Below, piece after piece: positions 1-9,366 of a stretch of 64,000 bases of DNA. This stretch comes from Thermotoga maritima MSB8. GTDB taxonomy: Bacteria > Thermotogota > Thermotogae > Thermotogales > Thermotogaceae. The stretch's first letter is position 1. Each line of letters begins with the position of its first letter. The translations under genes and the position numbers were made by a program. The notes under the pieces were generated by a model. It worked only from the letters and a program-made list of their open reading frames with translations, had not been told where the DNA came from and ran no database searches. Where the stretch lies: contig NC_000853.1 of the NCBI RefSeq assembly GCF_000008545.1, positions 1,192,465 to 1,256,464 of the forward strand. Reading direction: 5' to 3'.

Positions 1-666
1 ACGCAGGGCAAAAGCGTCCACTATGAAAACACTCTGGGGAGTCTCACCCCAGACCAGATAACCTTCTCCGTCTCTCCAGCTTGCCCTTTCCATTCGATAC
101 CGTCCATCTGCGAGAAGGAGAGTGGTACACTCCCTCTGCCAGTTCGGGTTTCTTTTAAAATCCGTTCTCGCCTTGAGGGCGTACATGTGGATCCTCTTTT
201 CGTCCGTTTCGAAGAACTTCACCGAACCCGTTCCATCTATTCTTCTGTCGAAGAAATAACTGTAGAGCTCTCTTCTCTTTTTGAAACCGTTCTTCTCGTA
301 AAATCGAACCGCCCTTTGATCATCCGCTACAACCTCAAGAACAACGCTTTTTACACCTTTCCACATGAGATGTTCCAGAGCATGTTTCAAAATCATATCC
401 GCAAGTCCCGTTCCTCTCTTCGGTTTGATCACTCCCATGGAGTCTATTCTACCCCTGTCTTTCCTTATGCACAGTAGGATGAATCCCACCGGAACATCAT
501 TTTCAAAAAACACGAAAGAATCGTCAAGAGAGATCGAATTTTCTCTCACATCGAGGTTGAAGTTGTAAACATCCCAGTTCACAGGCACCGCATAATCCTT
601 GAAAATCTCATTCACGAGGTTCACAAGATCTATCACAGAAACTTCGCTCGCTTTCTTTATTGTCAC
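1..666 (-). CDS. GNAT-family N-acetyltransferase, 3' end beyond window
   Basis: Open frame on the minus strand from a GTG start at 666 to the window edge; 222 codons are visible without a stop and the rest of the gene lies off the left end. The start codon overlaps the fliS stop by 4 bp, so it is translationally coupled. Residues 1-150 have the GNAT layout: beta strands around DVPVGFILL, then motif A with acetyl-CoA pyrophosphate-binding RGTGLAD at residues 84-90, then VLEVVADDQRAVRFYEKNGF as the strand-helix of motif B (the FYEKNGF signature). More sequence of unknown role follows. The substrate cannot be deduced. The neighbours (fliS, smc) do not point to a specific target. Confidence 0.85.
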   Translation of the reverse strand, partial: MTIKKASEVSVIDLVNLVNEIFKDYAVPVNWDVYNFNLDVRENSISLDDSFVFFENDVPVGFILLCIRKDRGRIDSMGVIKPKRGTGLADMILKHALEHLMWKGVKSVVLEVVADDQRAVRFYEKNGFKKRRELYSYFFDRRIDGTGSVKFFETDEKRIHMYALKARTDFKRNPNWQRECTTLLLADGRYRMERASWRDGEGYLVWGETPQSVFIVDAFALR

Positions 667-1076
667 CCCATGAGATTCAACCCCCCTTGCTTCTTTTCGG
701 GAGGAGTAACGTTCCCTGCTTTCTTCATAGCTTCTTTCCAGACTTCGAGCAGTTCTTCGAGCATCCCGCGAACTTCCCTGATTTTCTCCACATCCTTTTT
801 CACGTTCCCCTCTACGAGCCTCTGGAACATGTAGTTGTAGAGAGCTCTCAGATTCTGCGCGATCGTTCCTCCCTTTTCCATGTCGAGAGAGAGGTTGAGC
901 TCGGTGATGATGTCCTGCGCCCTCGTCACCTTCTCGTTGAATTCAACGAATTTTTTATCGGCCAGCAAATTCTCGGCCTCTTTCAGAACCTCTACCGCCT
1001 TCTCGTAGAGCATCTGAACGAGTTTGGCAGGACTTGCGGTCATCACCATCTTTTCAAGATAAGTGTTTTCTTTCAT
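663..1076 (-). CDS. fliS: Flagellar secretion chaperone FliS
   Basis: A 137-residue, almost wholly helical protein with the family's layout: N-terminal NTYLEKMVMTASPAKLVQMLYEKAVE, then three further amphipathic helices. The 'ASPxxLVxMLYExAV' stretch is the usual FliS signature. FliS binds the C-terminus of flagellin in the cytoplasm, keeps it from polymerising and hands it to the export apparatus. The gene sits 11 bp after an unknown ORF and overlaps the acetyltransferase start by 4 bp, inside the smc operon rather than a flagellar cluster. The length is typical and the ATG is preceded by GAGGTGAAAAG. The C-terminal Pro/Lys/Gly tail looks disordered. Confidence 0.92.
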   Translation of the reverse strand: MKENTYLEKMVMTASPAKLVQMLYEKAVEVLKEAENLLADKKFVEFNEKVTRAQDIITELNLSLDMEKGGTIAQNLRALYNYMFQRLVEGNVKKDVEKIREVRGMLEELLEVWKEAMKKAGNVTPPEKKQGGLNLMG

Positions 1077-1087
1077 CTTTTCACCTC

Positions 1088-1681
1088 TCAGGATGGTTCT
1101 TTCTGAAGCAGCTCTTCAACCCTCTTGAAAAACTCTTCGTAATATTCAAAAACGTCTTTGAGCTCTCCATCTATGAGATCCGCTATTTTCACCAGATCTT
1201 TGCTTTGAAGAGCGTTCACAAAGTCCGTGAGGATACGAACCAGATTCTCCTCTTCGACTTTCAGCCCGAGTTCTTTCGAATTGATTCCAGTGATCCTCAC
1301 AGTGTTCATACGGACGTTCTCCATTGCGTTCAGTCCTTCGGCAAGATCGTTTATACTCCTGTATCCCTCTGTGGTTCCAGCAACAACCGCGTCCGCCACT
1401 TTGCCGAGGAGAGGTTTCACCCGTTCTATATACCTGAGCACCTCTTCAATCGTTTCGAGGAGAAAATCCTTCAGCGGAGAGAGTTCCAGTTCGATCTCCA
1501 TTTCCTCGTTTATTTCCATCTGTTTCAGGTCTTCCAGTCTGGACAGAGGTTGTTCTTCGTGGTCTATAACTATTCTCTTCACAACGAGATTCCCTTTGTT
1601 TTCTCTCACTCGATTCAGAAGCTCTCCCAGTGTCTGGACCCCTTCAACAACTATCTCCTCGCCGTTCACGATCACCTTCAT
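1088..1681 (-). CDS. Unknown protein, beta-grasp-like N-terminus plus helical domain
   Basis: A 197-residue acidic protein that I do not recognise. Residues 1-70 (MKVIVNGEEIVVEGVQTLGE and on) alternate short strands and one helix like a small ubiquitin/ThiS-type fold. Residues 70-197 are helical and rich in Glu/Leu. No cysteines, signal peptide or membrane segment are visible. It overlaps the Nudix gene by 4 bp (ATGA) and precedes fliS by 11 bp, so it is certainly co-translated with them. A role as a flagellar or secretion co-chaperone is possible from its place before fliS, but that is only inference. The ATG start is fixed by the overlap. Confidence 0.75.
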   Translation of the reverse strand: MKVIVNGEEIVVEGVQTLGELLNRVRENKGNLVVKRIVIDHEEQPLSRLEDLKQMEINEEMEIELELSPLKDFLLETIEEVLRYIERVKPLLGKVADAVVAGTTEGYRSINDLAEGLNAMENVRMNTVRITGINSKELGLKVEEENLVRILTDFVNALQSKDLVKIADLIDGELKDVFEYYEEFFKRVEELLQKEPS

Positions 1682-2217
1682 CGAATCACTCCCTTCGCAA
1701 AGAAAAACCGTGTTAGCGCACAGATGGTTTTGGAATCTTCTATCTCCGCGTTCTTGAGCAGAGAAAGTGCTTCTTCAATGGGAACTTCTTTAACCTCGAT
1801 GAATTCATCCGGGTCTGTGTTCTGAGAGGTTTTCTCCAGGTCTTCGGCAGCGAATATGTGTATCACTTCCGTGGTGAAACCCGGTGTGGTGAAGATCTTT
1901 CCAAGATAAGAGAGCTTCTTCGCCCTGTAGCCCGTTTCCTCCTCGAGCTCTCTTTTTGCACATTCTTCCGGTGACTCTCCGGGATCCAGTTTTCCCGCGG
2001 GAAGCTCCAGAAGGACCTGCTCGATGGGATACCTGTACTGTTCAACGAACAGAATCTTCCCACCGAGCACGGGAACGATCACCACGGCACCGGGGTGATC
2101 CACCACTTCACGGGTGGACTCTCTGCCGTCTGGAAGCCTCACACGGTCCACCCTCACACTTATCATCTTTCCTTCGAAGACTCTTTTACTGTCTATCTTC
2201 TCTTCGTAGAACTTCAT
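1678..2217 (-). CDS. Nudix hydrolase, ADP-ribose pyrophosphatase type
   Basis: A 179-residue Nudix protein. The Nudix box G-x5-E-x7-REUxEExGU is intact at residues 75-97 (GKLDPGESPEECAKRELEEE, then TGY), with the metal-binding glutamates E90, E93 and E94. The upstream strand VVIVPVLGGKILFVEQYRYP and the EQYR motif are typical of the ADP-ribose pyrophosphatase subgroup, which splits ADP-ribose into AMP and ribose 5-phosphate in the cytoplasm. The gene begins 2 bp after the smc stop and overlaps the next gene by 4 bp. Exact substrate preference (ADP-ribose versus other nucleoside diphosphate sugars) cannot be told from sequence alone. Confidence 0.9.
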   Translation of the reverse strand: MKFYEEKIDSKRVFEGKMISVRVDRVRLPDGRESTREVVDHPGAVVIVPVLGGKILFVEQYRYPIEQVLLELPAGKLDPGESPEECAKRELEEETGYRAKKLSYLGKIFTTPGFTTEVIHIFAAEDLEKTSQNTDPDEFIEVKEVPIEEALSLLKNAEIEDSKTICALTRFFFAKGVIR

Positions 2218-2219
2218 CG

Positions 2220-5200
2220 CTACACCTCCAGTATTTTCTCCACCTCTACCGGAACGATGGCCGACACACCGTTCACCATGGTCACCCCATGTAGAAGATC
2301 GGCCGCTTCCATCACGATTTTATTGTGTGTGATCACGATGAACTGGGTGTGCTTCGAGTTCTCTTTGAGGAGCCTCTTGAACCTCTCTGCGTTGTAATCA
2401 TCGAGGGGAGAATCAACCTCGTCGAGCACGTAGAAGGGACTCGGTTTTATCTCCATGAGAGCGAAAAGCAGAGCCAGTCCCACGAGCGCCTTCTCGCCAC
2501 CCGAAAGAAGACTCAACTTCTGATCTCTTCTTCCCGGCTTTCTTATGGATATTTCAAAACCCGCATCGAGAATGCTCTTGGCTTCAGAAACGATGTTGAG
2601 TCTTCCTTCACCACCGAAGAAGAGCAGAGAAATGAACCTGTTGAAACTCTCGTTCACCCTCTGGTAAACGTCGAAGAGCAAGCTCTCCGCTTCTCGATCC
2701 GTTTTTTCTATGATCTCTTCGAGTTTTCGTTTTGCTTCCTCGAGATCTTCTTTCTGTTTCAGTATTTCCTCGTACTCTTCACGGAGTTTCTCGTACTCGT
2801 CTATCGCCGTGAGATCGACAGGACCGAGGTACTTTATTTTGTTCTCCAGATCTTTTATCTGTCTGTAAATCTCCTCGAGCTTTTCTTCGTCGAGCTCTTC
2901 AACGTCCTCTTCGTTTCCAGAGAACTCCTCCAAAAGGTTTGCTATCTTCAATCTGGTCTCCTGAAGAGCCAGATCTATCTGGTGGAGGTGATTTCTCAAT
3001 CTTTCCTTTTCTTCCTTCAGTTCGTCCATCCTGTTTTCTACTTCCTGAAGCTCTCGCATCTTTTCTTCTTTACCTGATCTGTGAAGTTTCATGGCTTCGA
3101 ACACACTGTCCATTTCTTTCTTCAAATGCTCGATTTCTCTTTCGTGTTCTCTTATGAACTTTCTGTAGTTTTCCATCTCTTCCTCAAGGCTTGTCATCTG
3201 CAGTTTTATGTCTTCTGTTTCCCGGGCAATGCGTTCTATCATTTTTCCCGTGTCGCGCATTTCCTTTTCGTATCGATCTTTTGTTTCCAAAAGATTTCCA
3301 ACCTCTGCCCTGAGCGTGAAGATCTTTTCGTTGAGTTCATCGAGAATCTTCTTTTCTTTCTCGAGTTCTTCGGAGTATTCGGTCAGCGATCTTTGGAGGT
3401 TTTCTCTGTTCTGCTTCAGCTCGTCGATCTCCTCGAAGATCTTTTCTCTTCTCGCGTTCAGTCCTTCCTCTTTTGCCCTGTACTCAACCAGGAGCTTCTC
3501 CAGATTTTCCACCTCTTCCTGAAGCTGATTGATAGATCTCAAGATCTCGGACAGAACGGTTTTGGTCGAAGACGATTTCCTGGAGAGTTCGAACAGTTCC
3601 CTCTGAACGAGCGCTTCCTGATTTTTCAGGTTTTCCTGTTCTGTCTTCAGACTGGCCAGTTCGTCCCTCTTTTCTGCGATTTGTCTCTCTGTTTCTTCCA
3701 TCTCCTGCTCCAGGTGCTTCAATTTTATGCGTCTTTCAAACACGTTGCTCGATCTTTCTTCCCTTCCTCCTGTTATGGCTCCTCTTCCGCTTATGAGTTC
3801 ACCGTCGAGGGTAGCGATTCTGGTGTTCAAGCGGTATTTTTTCTTCATTCTGATCGCGTCGTCTAGTGTTTCCACCACCACGGAATTCCCAAAGAGAAAT
3901 CCTCCCAGAACTTCCAAGTCCGAAGGAAATTTCACCAGATCAACAGCGTACCCCACAAATCCTCTTTCGTTTTCCAGACCGGATATCCTGTTGAATGAAC
4001 CGTCTATCAGATCGAGTGGAAGAATGGTCACCCTTCCCGCTTCGTTCTGTTTCAAAAATTCCACGATCGCTTTCGCTGTATCCACATTTCTCACCACGAT
4101 GTTCTGAGCCGTCCCACCGAGAAGCACGCTCACAGCGAGGGAATACTTTTCATCCACCTCTATCAGATTCGAAACCACGTCCACAAGTCCGGGAAAGCGC
4201 TCCTTTTCTTCGAAGACTGCCCTCACCGCCCTCGAGAATCCACGGTACTCTCGCATATCACGCTCGATCATTTCTTTTTCGAACTGGATCTCTCTCAATC
4301 TCTTCTCTTTCGCGTCTATTTCCAGATTGACCCTTCTGATCTCTCCCTCGATCTCTTCCAGTCTTTCACGAACAGCGTTCAATTCTTCTGTCAATTTTTT
4401 CTCCTCTTCATCGAGTTCTTCCACACGCCTGGATATCTCTTTGAACTCGTTCTTTTTATCTTCGAGCTCTCTTCTCCTCGTTAGTATCTGATTTTCTGTT
4501 ATTTTTCTCCTCTTTTCGAGGTCTTCGAGCGTTTCTCCTATCCTCAAAAGTTCGTTCTCCAGTTTGAGTATCTGCTTTTCTAACTTGGAGATTTCGTCTC
4601 TGACCCTCAGAAACTCTTTCTCCTTATCGTTGAATCTCGAAAGGAGATTTTCTTTCTCTTTTTCGAACTTTTCGAGCTCTTTCGCTTTCCTCTCGTAGTC
4701 TCCCATCACTCCTTTGAATATGTACTCCATCTCTTCAAGACGTTTTTTGTACTCTTCTCTTCGCTTCTCCAGTTCATCGAGCCTGGTGGACAATTCCACG
4801 TACTTGTTTTCACTGTCTGCGAGCTTTGAAGAGTAGAATCCTTTCATCTCCACGAGGTCGTTCTGTCTTTTCTTGTAGTCTTCGAGGAGTTTCGTGTAGC
4901 GTTCTATTTCCTGGTCCATCTCTCCGAACTCACTTCTCAGGGTGCTCCACTTCGTCTCCAGTTCCACCAGTTCTTTCTGGATGTTCTTTATCTTCTCGTT
5001 TGTCTTCTTTTCTTCTTCCTGGTAGAACTCCAGTTTTTTTCTTTCTCTCTTCAAAACGTTTCCGTAGTAGATCTTTTGAAGTTCCTCGAGCTGGGCCGTG
5101 TACTCTTTGAACCTCTCAGCGCGTTTGGCTTTGAGGTAGAGAGATTTCATCTGCCTTTCGCGCTCAAACAGAACGTCTTTCACCCTGTCGAGGTTCGCTT

Positions 5201-5732
5201 TCGTCCTTTCGAGGTTCAGCTCTGTTTCCTTTTTCTTCTCTCTGTATATGGAAACACCCGCCGCCTCTTCCAGCAGCAATCTCAGTTCTTCAGGTGAGGC
5301 ATTAACGATTCTGTCTATCTGTCCCTGTCCCACAATGGAATAGAAATCCACTCCAAGACCGGTACCCGCGAAGCGATCCCTGATGTCTTTCAATCTAACC
5401 GGGCTTCCGTTGAGGTAGTAAGTGTTTTCTCCCGTTCTCTTCAACTCACGGGCCACGGTTATTTCCTCTCCGTTTTCTTCAAAGACAAGCTCCACATAGG
5501 CAGAGCCAGCCGGTGGAAGGTTCTCCGATCCAGCAAAGATCATATCGAACTTTTCACTCGCGCGGAGTTCTTTCTTCGATTGTTCACCGAACACCCACTT
5601 TATGGCATCTATGATGTTGGATTTCCCGCTACCGTTGGGACCAACGATAGCGGTCACGCGATCGGAGAAACCTATCAGGGAAGGTCTTCCAAAGGATTTA
5701 AAACCTTTTAAGTAGAGTTTTTTCAGTCTCAA
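2220..5732 (-). CDS. smc: Chromosome partition protein SMC
   Basis: The structural maintenance of chromosomes ATPase, 1170 residues from a TTG start at 5732 that has a good ribosome site (GGAGGGGATCGG) immediately upstream. An open frame extends 50 codons further upstream, but it would cross the divergent promoter and has no support. Walker A GPNGSGKS lies at residues 31-38. Two very long heptad-rich coiled coils flank a hinge containing LLGGTAQNIVVRN near the middle. The C-terminal head has the signature LSGGEKA (about 1076-1082) and Walker B FYVLDEVD (about 1100-1107). SMC dimers with ScpAB load on DNA and compact and segregate the chromosome. No scpA or scpB gene is in the window. This is the first gene of the operon that includes fliS. 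Confidence 0.97.
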   Translation of the reverse strand: MRLKKLYLKGFKSFGRPSLIGFSDRVTAIVGPNGSGKSNIIDAIKWVFGEQSKKELRASEKFDMIFAGSENLPPAGSAYVELVFEENGEEITVARELKRTGENTYYLNGSPVRLKDIRDRFAGTGLGVDFYSIVGQGQIDRIVNASPEELRLLLEEAAGVSIYREKKKETELNLERTKANLDRVKDVLFERERQMKSLYLKAKRAERFKEYTAQLEELQKIYYGNVLKRERKKLEFYQEEEKKTNEKIKNIQKELVELETKWSTLRSEFGEMDQEIERYTKLLEDYKKRQNDLVEMKGFYSSKLADSENKYVELSTRLDELEKRREEYKKRLEEMEYIFKGVMGDYERKAKELEKFEKEKENLLSRFNDKEKEFLRVRDEISKLEKQILKLENELLRIGETLEDLEKRRKITENQILTRRRELEDKKNEFKEISRRVEELDEEEKKLTEELNAVRERLEEIEGEIRRVNLEIDAKEKRLREIQFEKEMIERDMREYRGFSRAVRAVFEEKERFPGLVDVVSNLIEVDEKYSLAVSVLLGGTAQNIVVRNVDTAKAIVEFLKQNEAGRVTILPLDLIDGSFNRISGLENERGFVGYAVDLVKFPSDLEVLGGFLFGNSVVVETLDDAIRMKKKYRLNTRIATLDGELISGRGAITGGREERSSNVFERRIKLKHLEQEMEETERQIAEKRDELASLKTEQENLKNQEALVQRELFELSRKSSSTKTVLSEILRSINQLQEEVENLEKLLVEYRAKEEGLNARREKIFEEIDELKQNRENLQRSLTEYSEELEKEKKILDELNEKIFTLRAEVGNLLETKDRYEKEMRDTGKMIERIARETEDIKLQMTSLEEEMENYRKFIREHEREIEHLKKEMDSVFEAMKLHRSGKEEKMRELQEVENRMDELKEEKERLRNHLHQIDLALQETRLKIANLLEEFSGNEEDVEELDEEKLEEIYRQIKDLENKIKYLGPVDLTAIDEYEKLREEYEEILKQKEDLEEAKRKLEEIIEKTDREAESLLFDVYQRVNESFNRFISLLFFGGEGRLNIVSEAKSILDAGFEISIRKPGRRDQKLSLLSGGEKALVGLALLFALMEIKPSPFYVLDEVDSPLDDYNAERFKRLLKENSKHTQFIVITHNKIVMEAADLLHGVTMVNGVSAIVPVEVEKILEV

Positions 5733-5751
5733 ACCGATCCCCTCCCACACG

Positions 5752-5804
5752 TTAGATTTTATCATTGTGGAGTGATAAAATTGATAACTGCAAGGAGGTG
5801 AAAA
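5752..5804. promoter_or_regulatory. Mirror-symmetric divergent promoter, smc / aldo-keto reductase
   Basis: The 73-bp space between the two start codons contains a perfect inverted repeat, TTTTATCA-8 bp-TGATAAAA (5757-5780). Read outward, each arm gives TGATAAAAT, an extended -10 box (TGnTAAAAT), on the plus strand at 5773-5781 and on the minus strand at 5764-5756. Predicted starts are near 5788 and 5749, well placed before the ribosome sites (AAGGAGGTG at 5792-5800 for the plus gene, GGAGGGG for smc). -35 elements are weak. The same repeat could instead be a repressor site. Confidence 0.55.
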
Positions 5805-5805
5805 T

Positions 5806-6945
5806 ATGCAGTACAGAGAATTCGGAAGAACCGGAGTGAAGACGTCGCTCCTCGGTTTTGGAGCCATGCGACTCCCCGTCATTGGAGAGGATCATTCAAA
5901 CATCGACGAAGAGAAAGCCATCGAAATGATCCGTTACGCCATCGATCACGGTGTGAACTACGTTGACACGGCCTATCCTTACCACGGAGGAAACAGTGAA
6001 AAAGTCGTGGGAAAAGCACTGAAAGACGGATACCGTGAGAAAGTTTTTCTCGCAACCAAATCTCCCGTCTGGCAGGTGGAAAAACACGAAGATTTTGAGA
6101 GAATTCTCGACGAACAGCTGGAGAAACTCCAGACGGATCACGTTGATATGTATCTCATGCACGCACTGAACAAAGAAAGATGGGAGAAGATCAAGAATCT
6201 GAGATTCTCCGATTTCTTCGAGAAAGCGAAAGCAAAAGGAAAGATAAGATTTGCGGGCTTTTCGTTCCATGACAGCTATCCAGTTTTTAAAGAGATCGTC
6301 GATGGGTACGACTGGGACTTCTGCCAGATACAGCTCAACTACATGGACGTGAACTACCAGGCAGGACTGAGAGGATTGAAATACGCTGGATCAAAGGGAC
6401 TTGCCGTTGTGATCATGGAACCTCTGAAAGGTGGAAAGCTCGCAAGACTTCCAGAGAAGGTCATGGAAATTCTGAGGAAATACAACAAGAACTGGTCTCC
6501 GGTAGAACTGAGCTTCAGATGGATTGGACATCATCCGGAGGTTTCCACCATATTGAGTGGAATGAGCACCCTCGAACAGGTGAAACAGAACATAGATATC
6601 ATGAGCAAGATCACTCCCGGCAATCTCACAGACGAAGATATGAAGATGATAGAAGAGATAAGAAAAACCCTCGAGTCTTTTGCTGTGATAAACTGTACTC
6701 AGTGTGGATACTGCATGCCGTGTCCGAACGGTGTGGATATCCCCGGAAACTTCCGTCTGTACAACGAAACCGTCATGTTCGAAGATTGGGAAGGTGGAAG
6801 AAGAACGTACAAATGGCTTGAAAGTCAAAAATCTGCTGCCTCTTTCTGCGTTGAATGTGGTGAATGCCTCAGCAAGTGTCCGCAAAAGCTCGACATACCG
6901 AACCTTCTGAAAAAAGTTCACAGGGAGCTGGCAGAGGTCAAATGA
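5806..6945 (+). CDS. Aldo/keto reductase with C-terminal two-cluster ferredoxin-like domain
   Basis: A 379-residue cytoplasmic oxidoreductase. Residues 1-280 form the AKR TIM barrel with the catalytic tetrad visible as D54 (NYVDTAYPY), Y59, K85 (LATKSP) and H119 (YLMHA). Residues 290-379 add a bacterial ferredoxin-type tail with C297/C300/C303/C306 and C348/C351/C354/C358, enough for two [4Fe-4S] clusters. This architecture is a known AKR subfamily in anaerobes, in which electrons may come from ferredoxin instead of, or as well as, NADPH. The gene has a strong ribosome site (AAGGAGGTG) and overlaps the next gene by 4 bp. With methylglyoxal synthase two genes downstream, reduction of methylglyoxal or a related aldehyde is a reasonable but unproved guess. 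Confidence 0.92.
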   Translation: MQYREFGRTGVKTSLLGFGAMRLPVIGEDHSNIDEEKAIEMIRYAIDHGVNYVDTAYPYHGGNSEKVVGKALKDGYREKVFLATKSPVWQVEKHEDFERILDEQLEKLQTDHVDMYLMHALNKERWEKIKNLRFSDFFEKAKAKGKIRFAGFSFHDSYPVFKEIVDGYDWDFCQIQLNYMDVNYQAGLRGLKYAGSKGLAVVIMEPLKGGKLARLPEKVMEILRKYNKNWSPVELSFRWIGHHPEVSTILSGMSTLEQVKQNIDIMSKITPGNLTDEDMKMIEEIRKTLESFAVINCTQCGYCMPCPNGVDIPGNFRLYNETVMFEDWEGGRRTYKWLESQKSAASFCVECGECLSKCPQKLDIPNLLKKVHRELAEVK

Positions 6946-8873
6946 AAAAACTCATCTGGCCGGTGCTCCTCGTGGGCACCGCCTTCCTGATCATTTATTC
7001 TTTCCTGATCGGCACCCCTCTTGAAATTCACTTAGCGACTCGCTGGGAAATTGCCCTTCCCAGAGTTCTTTTTCTTCTCGGATCTTTTTTGCTGAACACT
7101 TTGTTTTCCCTGACAGGATCGTACGTGGTTCTTTTCGGAAGCGTTTCTTTGTTTCTCGGCGCGCTGATGAATCTTCTGGAATTTTTCTTTGTTTATCCGC
7201 CTTTGTTCTATGCAGTCAAATTGATCTTTTACGTGGCCGGTTCTCTTCTGCTTCTAATTGGAATCTTCAGAGTATTTTTAAAACTGAAAAGATTCACCCT
7301 GATGTTCAGAGGACTCTTCGAGGAAAACAACGACATGGTGATATACTACGACCCATCTGGAAAGATCGTTGATGTGAATCCAGCCGCCGAGAGATTCCTG
7401 GGATACACCCGCATCGAGCTTCTCGGAAAAACCATAGAGGAGATTTCTAAGCCAGCTGAAGAAAAGGTGTTGTTTCAAATCTTGAATTTTTCACAGAATG
7501 GGATAAAGACTCTGGAAAGAGAATTTCTCTCAAAGGATGGAAGAACCATTCTGTGCGAGTGTAAATTGGTTCCGGTATATGAAGGAAAGAAGATCGCTAT
7601 GATTCAGGAAATCGCACGCCCCATCGATGATATAAGGAAAATAGAGGATCAGATCAGAAAAGAAAGAAAAAGATTCCTCACTTATTTCAACAACATTCCC
7701 GTTTTGAGTGTGATTCTGAGAGAAGATGGAACGGTTGAAGACGTGAACGAAGCAGGCTGCAAACTTTTGGGAGTGAACAGAGAACAGCTTCTGAACAAAA
7801 ACTGGTTCGACATGTTCCACGAAAGTTTTCCACACGAAACTTTTGAAAGATCGTTCAAAGAAAAAATGGTGCATGAAGGTAGAATAGATGGAAGAGTCAT
7901 AAGATGGGTGTTCATACCCCTTGAGGAGAACAGAGTGATGGTGACAGGCCTTGACATCACAGAATTGAAGGAAAATCTCACATCTCTGGAAAGTGACAAA
8001 AAATTCTATCAGCTTCTTCTGGATCTTTCAAAAAGCCTTCTATCGCTCGGATGGAACGATTTCGTGTTCAAACAGTATCTTTCTCCGCTCGGTGAAGTGT
8101 TCGGTTCAAAGAGTGTGGCCCTGTACGAAAAAAAGAACGGGAATTTTGTTCTGACAGCCTCTCTCAACGGTTCTTTCGAAGAGATTTTGTCCAGGATACC
8201 GGAAGACATAGATTGTGAGAATGAAATGTTGGGAATTCCTCTTGAGTACGAAACTGAAACTTTTGCAGTGCTTCTCATCGGCTGTGGAAAAACCGACGAG
8301 AGACTTTTTGAGATGGCCAGACTTTTGAAAAATTACCTAGAACTCATCTACTGGAAATTGAAGGGGGAGGAGAGGATCCTCTGGCTTGCCGAACGCGATT
8401 CCCTGACGGGTGTGTACAACAGAGAAGCGTTCGAAAACAGACTCGCTTACCTCATCAACCTTTCAAAAAGGTACAACAGAAAACTCTCCTTCGTCTTCAT
8501 CGATCTTGATGATTTCAAGCGTATAAACGACTCAAAAGGCCACCTGGTTGGAGATCGAGTTCTGAAGGAGTTTGTAAACAGACTCACTTCGCTTCTGAGA
8601 AAATCGGATGTAGTTGGTAGACTAGGAGGGGACGAATTCGGTATCGTACTCCCTGAAACGGATCGAACGGGAGCGGAAATTCTCATGAAGAGAATAGAAG
8701 AGCACTTCAGAGAACCTGTTCTAGTGGATGGAGAATTGTTTTCAGTGAATTTCAGCTACGGTATCAGCGTGTTCCCCGAAGACGGAGAGAGTGTGAAAGA
8801 ACTCCTGAAGGTCGCAGATGAAAGGATGTACATGAATAAATTCAGCAAGAAGAGGGGGAGAGAGAATGTCTGA
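6942..8873 (+). CDS. Membrane-anchored PAS-PAS-GGDEF diguanylate cyclase
   Basis: A 643-residue signalling protein starting at the ATG that overlaps the reductase stop (ATGA). Residues 1-115 hold about four hydrophobic membrane segments. Two PAS-like domains follow (about 125-235, with [20 protein letters not shown], and about 255-370, with [16 protein letters not shown]), then a less clear GAF-like or linker region. The C-terminal GGDEF domain begins at [14 protein letters not shown]. The active-site GGDEF is intact at 562-566 and an RKSD inhibitory site lies at 553-556. It should make cyclic di-GMP from two GTP in response to an unknown PAS ligand. It overlaps mgsA by 8 bp, so all three genes are translationally coupled. 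Confidence 0.92.
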   Translation: MKKLIWPVLLVGTAFLIIYSFLIGTPLEIHLATRWEIALPRVLFLLGSFLLNTLFSLTGSYVVLFGSVSLFLGALMNLLEFFFVYPPLFYAVKLIFYVAGSLLLLIGIFRVFLKLKRFTLMFRGLFEENNDMVIYYDPSGKIVDVNPAAERFLGYTRIELLGKTIEEISKPAEEKVLFQILNFSQNGIKTLEREFLSKDGRTILCECKLVPVYEGKKIAMIQEIARPIDDIRKIEDQIRKERKRFLTYFNNIPVLSVILREDGTVEDVNEAGCKLLGVNREQLLNKNWFDMFHESFPHETFERSFKEKMVHEGRIDGRVIRWVFIPLEENRVMVTGLDITELKENLTSLESDKKFYQLLLDLSKSLLSLGWNDFVFKQYLSPLGEVFGSKSVALYEKKNGNFVLTASLNGSFEEILSRIPEDIDCENEMLGIPLEYETETFAVLLIGCGKTDERLFEMARLLKNYLELIYWKLKGEERILWLAERDSLTGVYNREAFENRLAYLINLSKRYNRKLSFVFIDLDDFKRINDSKGHLVGDRVLKEFVNRLTSLLRKSDVVGRLGGDEFGIVLPETDRTGAEILMKRIEEHFREPVLVDGELFSVNFSYGISVFPEDGESVKELLKVADERMYMNKFSKKRGRENV

Positions 8874-9366
8874 CAGACCAAGAAGGTACAAGATATTTAT
8901 GGACAAAAAGAAGAGGATCGCTCTCATAGCACATGACAGAAGAAAGAGAGATCTTCTTGAGTGGGTGAGCTTCAATCTTGGAACGCTCTCCAAACACGAG
9001 CTTTACGCTACAGGTACAACCGGCGCTCTCCTTCAGGAAAAACTCGGTCTCAAAGTACACCGACTGAAAAGCGGACCCCTCGGTGGAGATCAGCAGATCG
9101 GTGCAATGATCGCCGAAGGGAAGATAGACGTGCTCATATTCTTCTGGGATCCTCTGGAACCTCAGGCACACGACGTGGATGTGAAAGCGCTCATCAGGAT
9201 AGCCACAGTGTACAACATCCCCGTCGCCATCACAAGATCCACAGCGGACTTCTTGATCTCCTCACCGCTCATGAACGATGTGTACGAGAAGATTCAGATA
9301 GACTACGAAGAAGAACTGGAAAGAAGAATCAGAAAAGTGGTGGAAGGCGAGGAGGAAGAGACTTAG
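8866..9366 (+). CDS. mgsA: Methylglyoxal synthase
   Basis: A 166-residue enzyme that converts dihydroxyacetone phosphate to methylglyoxal and phosphate, a bypass of lower glycolysis when phosphate is scarce. The family signature [14 protein letters not shown] is complete (G70 to I82), with D75 matching the catalytic aspartate. [16 protein letters not shown] (94-109) is equally diagnostic. The N-terminus carries a short basic extension of about 13 residues before the usual [13 protein letters not shown] start; an internal ATG at residue 12 is an alternative start. The gene overlaps the GGDEF gene by 8 bp and, tail to tail, the zinc-ribbon gene by 4 bp. Confidence 0.97.
   Translation: MSDRPRRYKIFMDKKKRIALIAHDRRKRDLLEWVSFNLGTLSKHELYATGTTGALLQEKLGLKVHRLKSGPLGGDQQIGAMIAEGKIDVLIFFWDPLEPQAHDVDVKALIRIATVYNIPVAITRSTADFLISSPLMNDVYEKIQIDYEEELERRIRKVVEGEEEET

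Noticed and set aside
660-4330. Long plus-strand frames opposite smc, Nudix and fliS
   Set aside because: Their translations are antisense shadows rich in Ser, Phe, Leu and Arg, and the minus frames encode clear families.
5733-5882. 50-codon N-terminal extension of the smc frame
   Set aside because: It runs through the divergent promoter and into the reductase gene, lacks a ribosome site, and the remaining 1170 residues begin with the standard SMC N-terminus.
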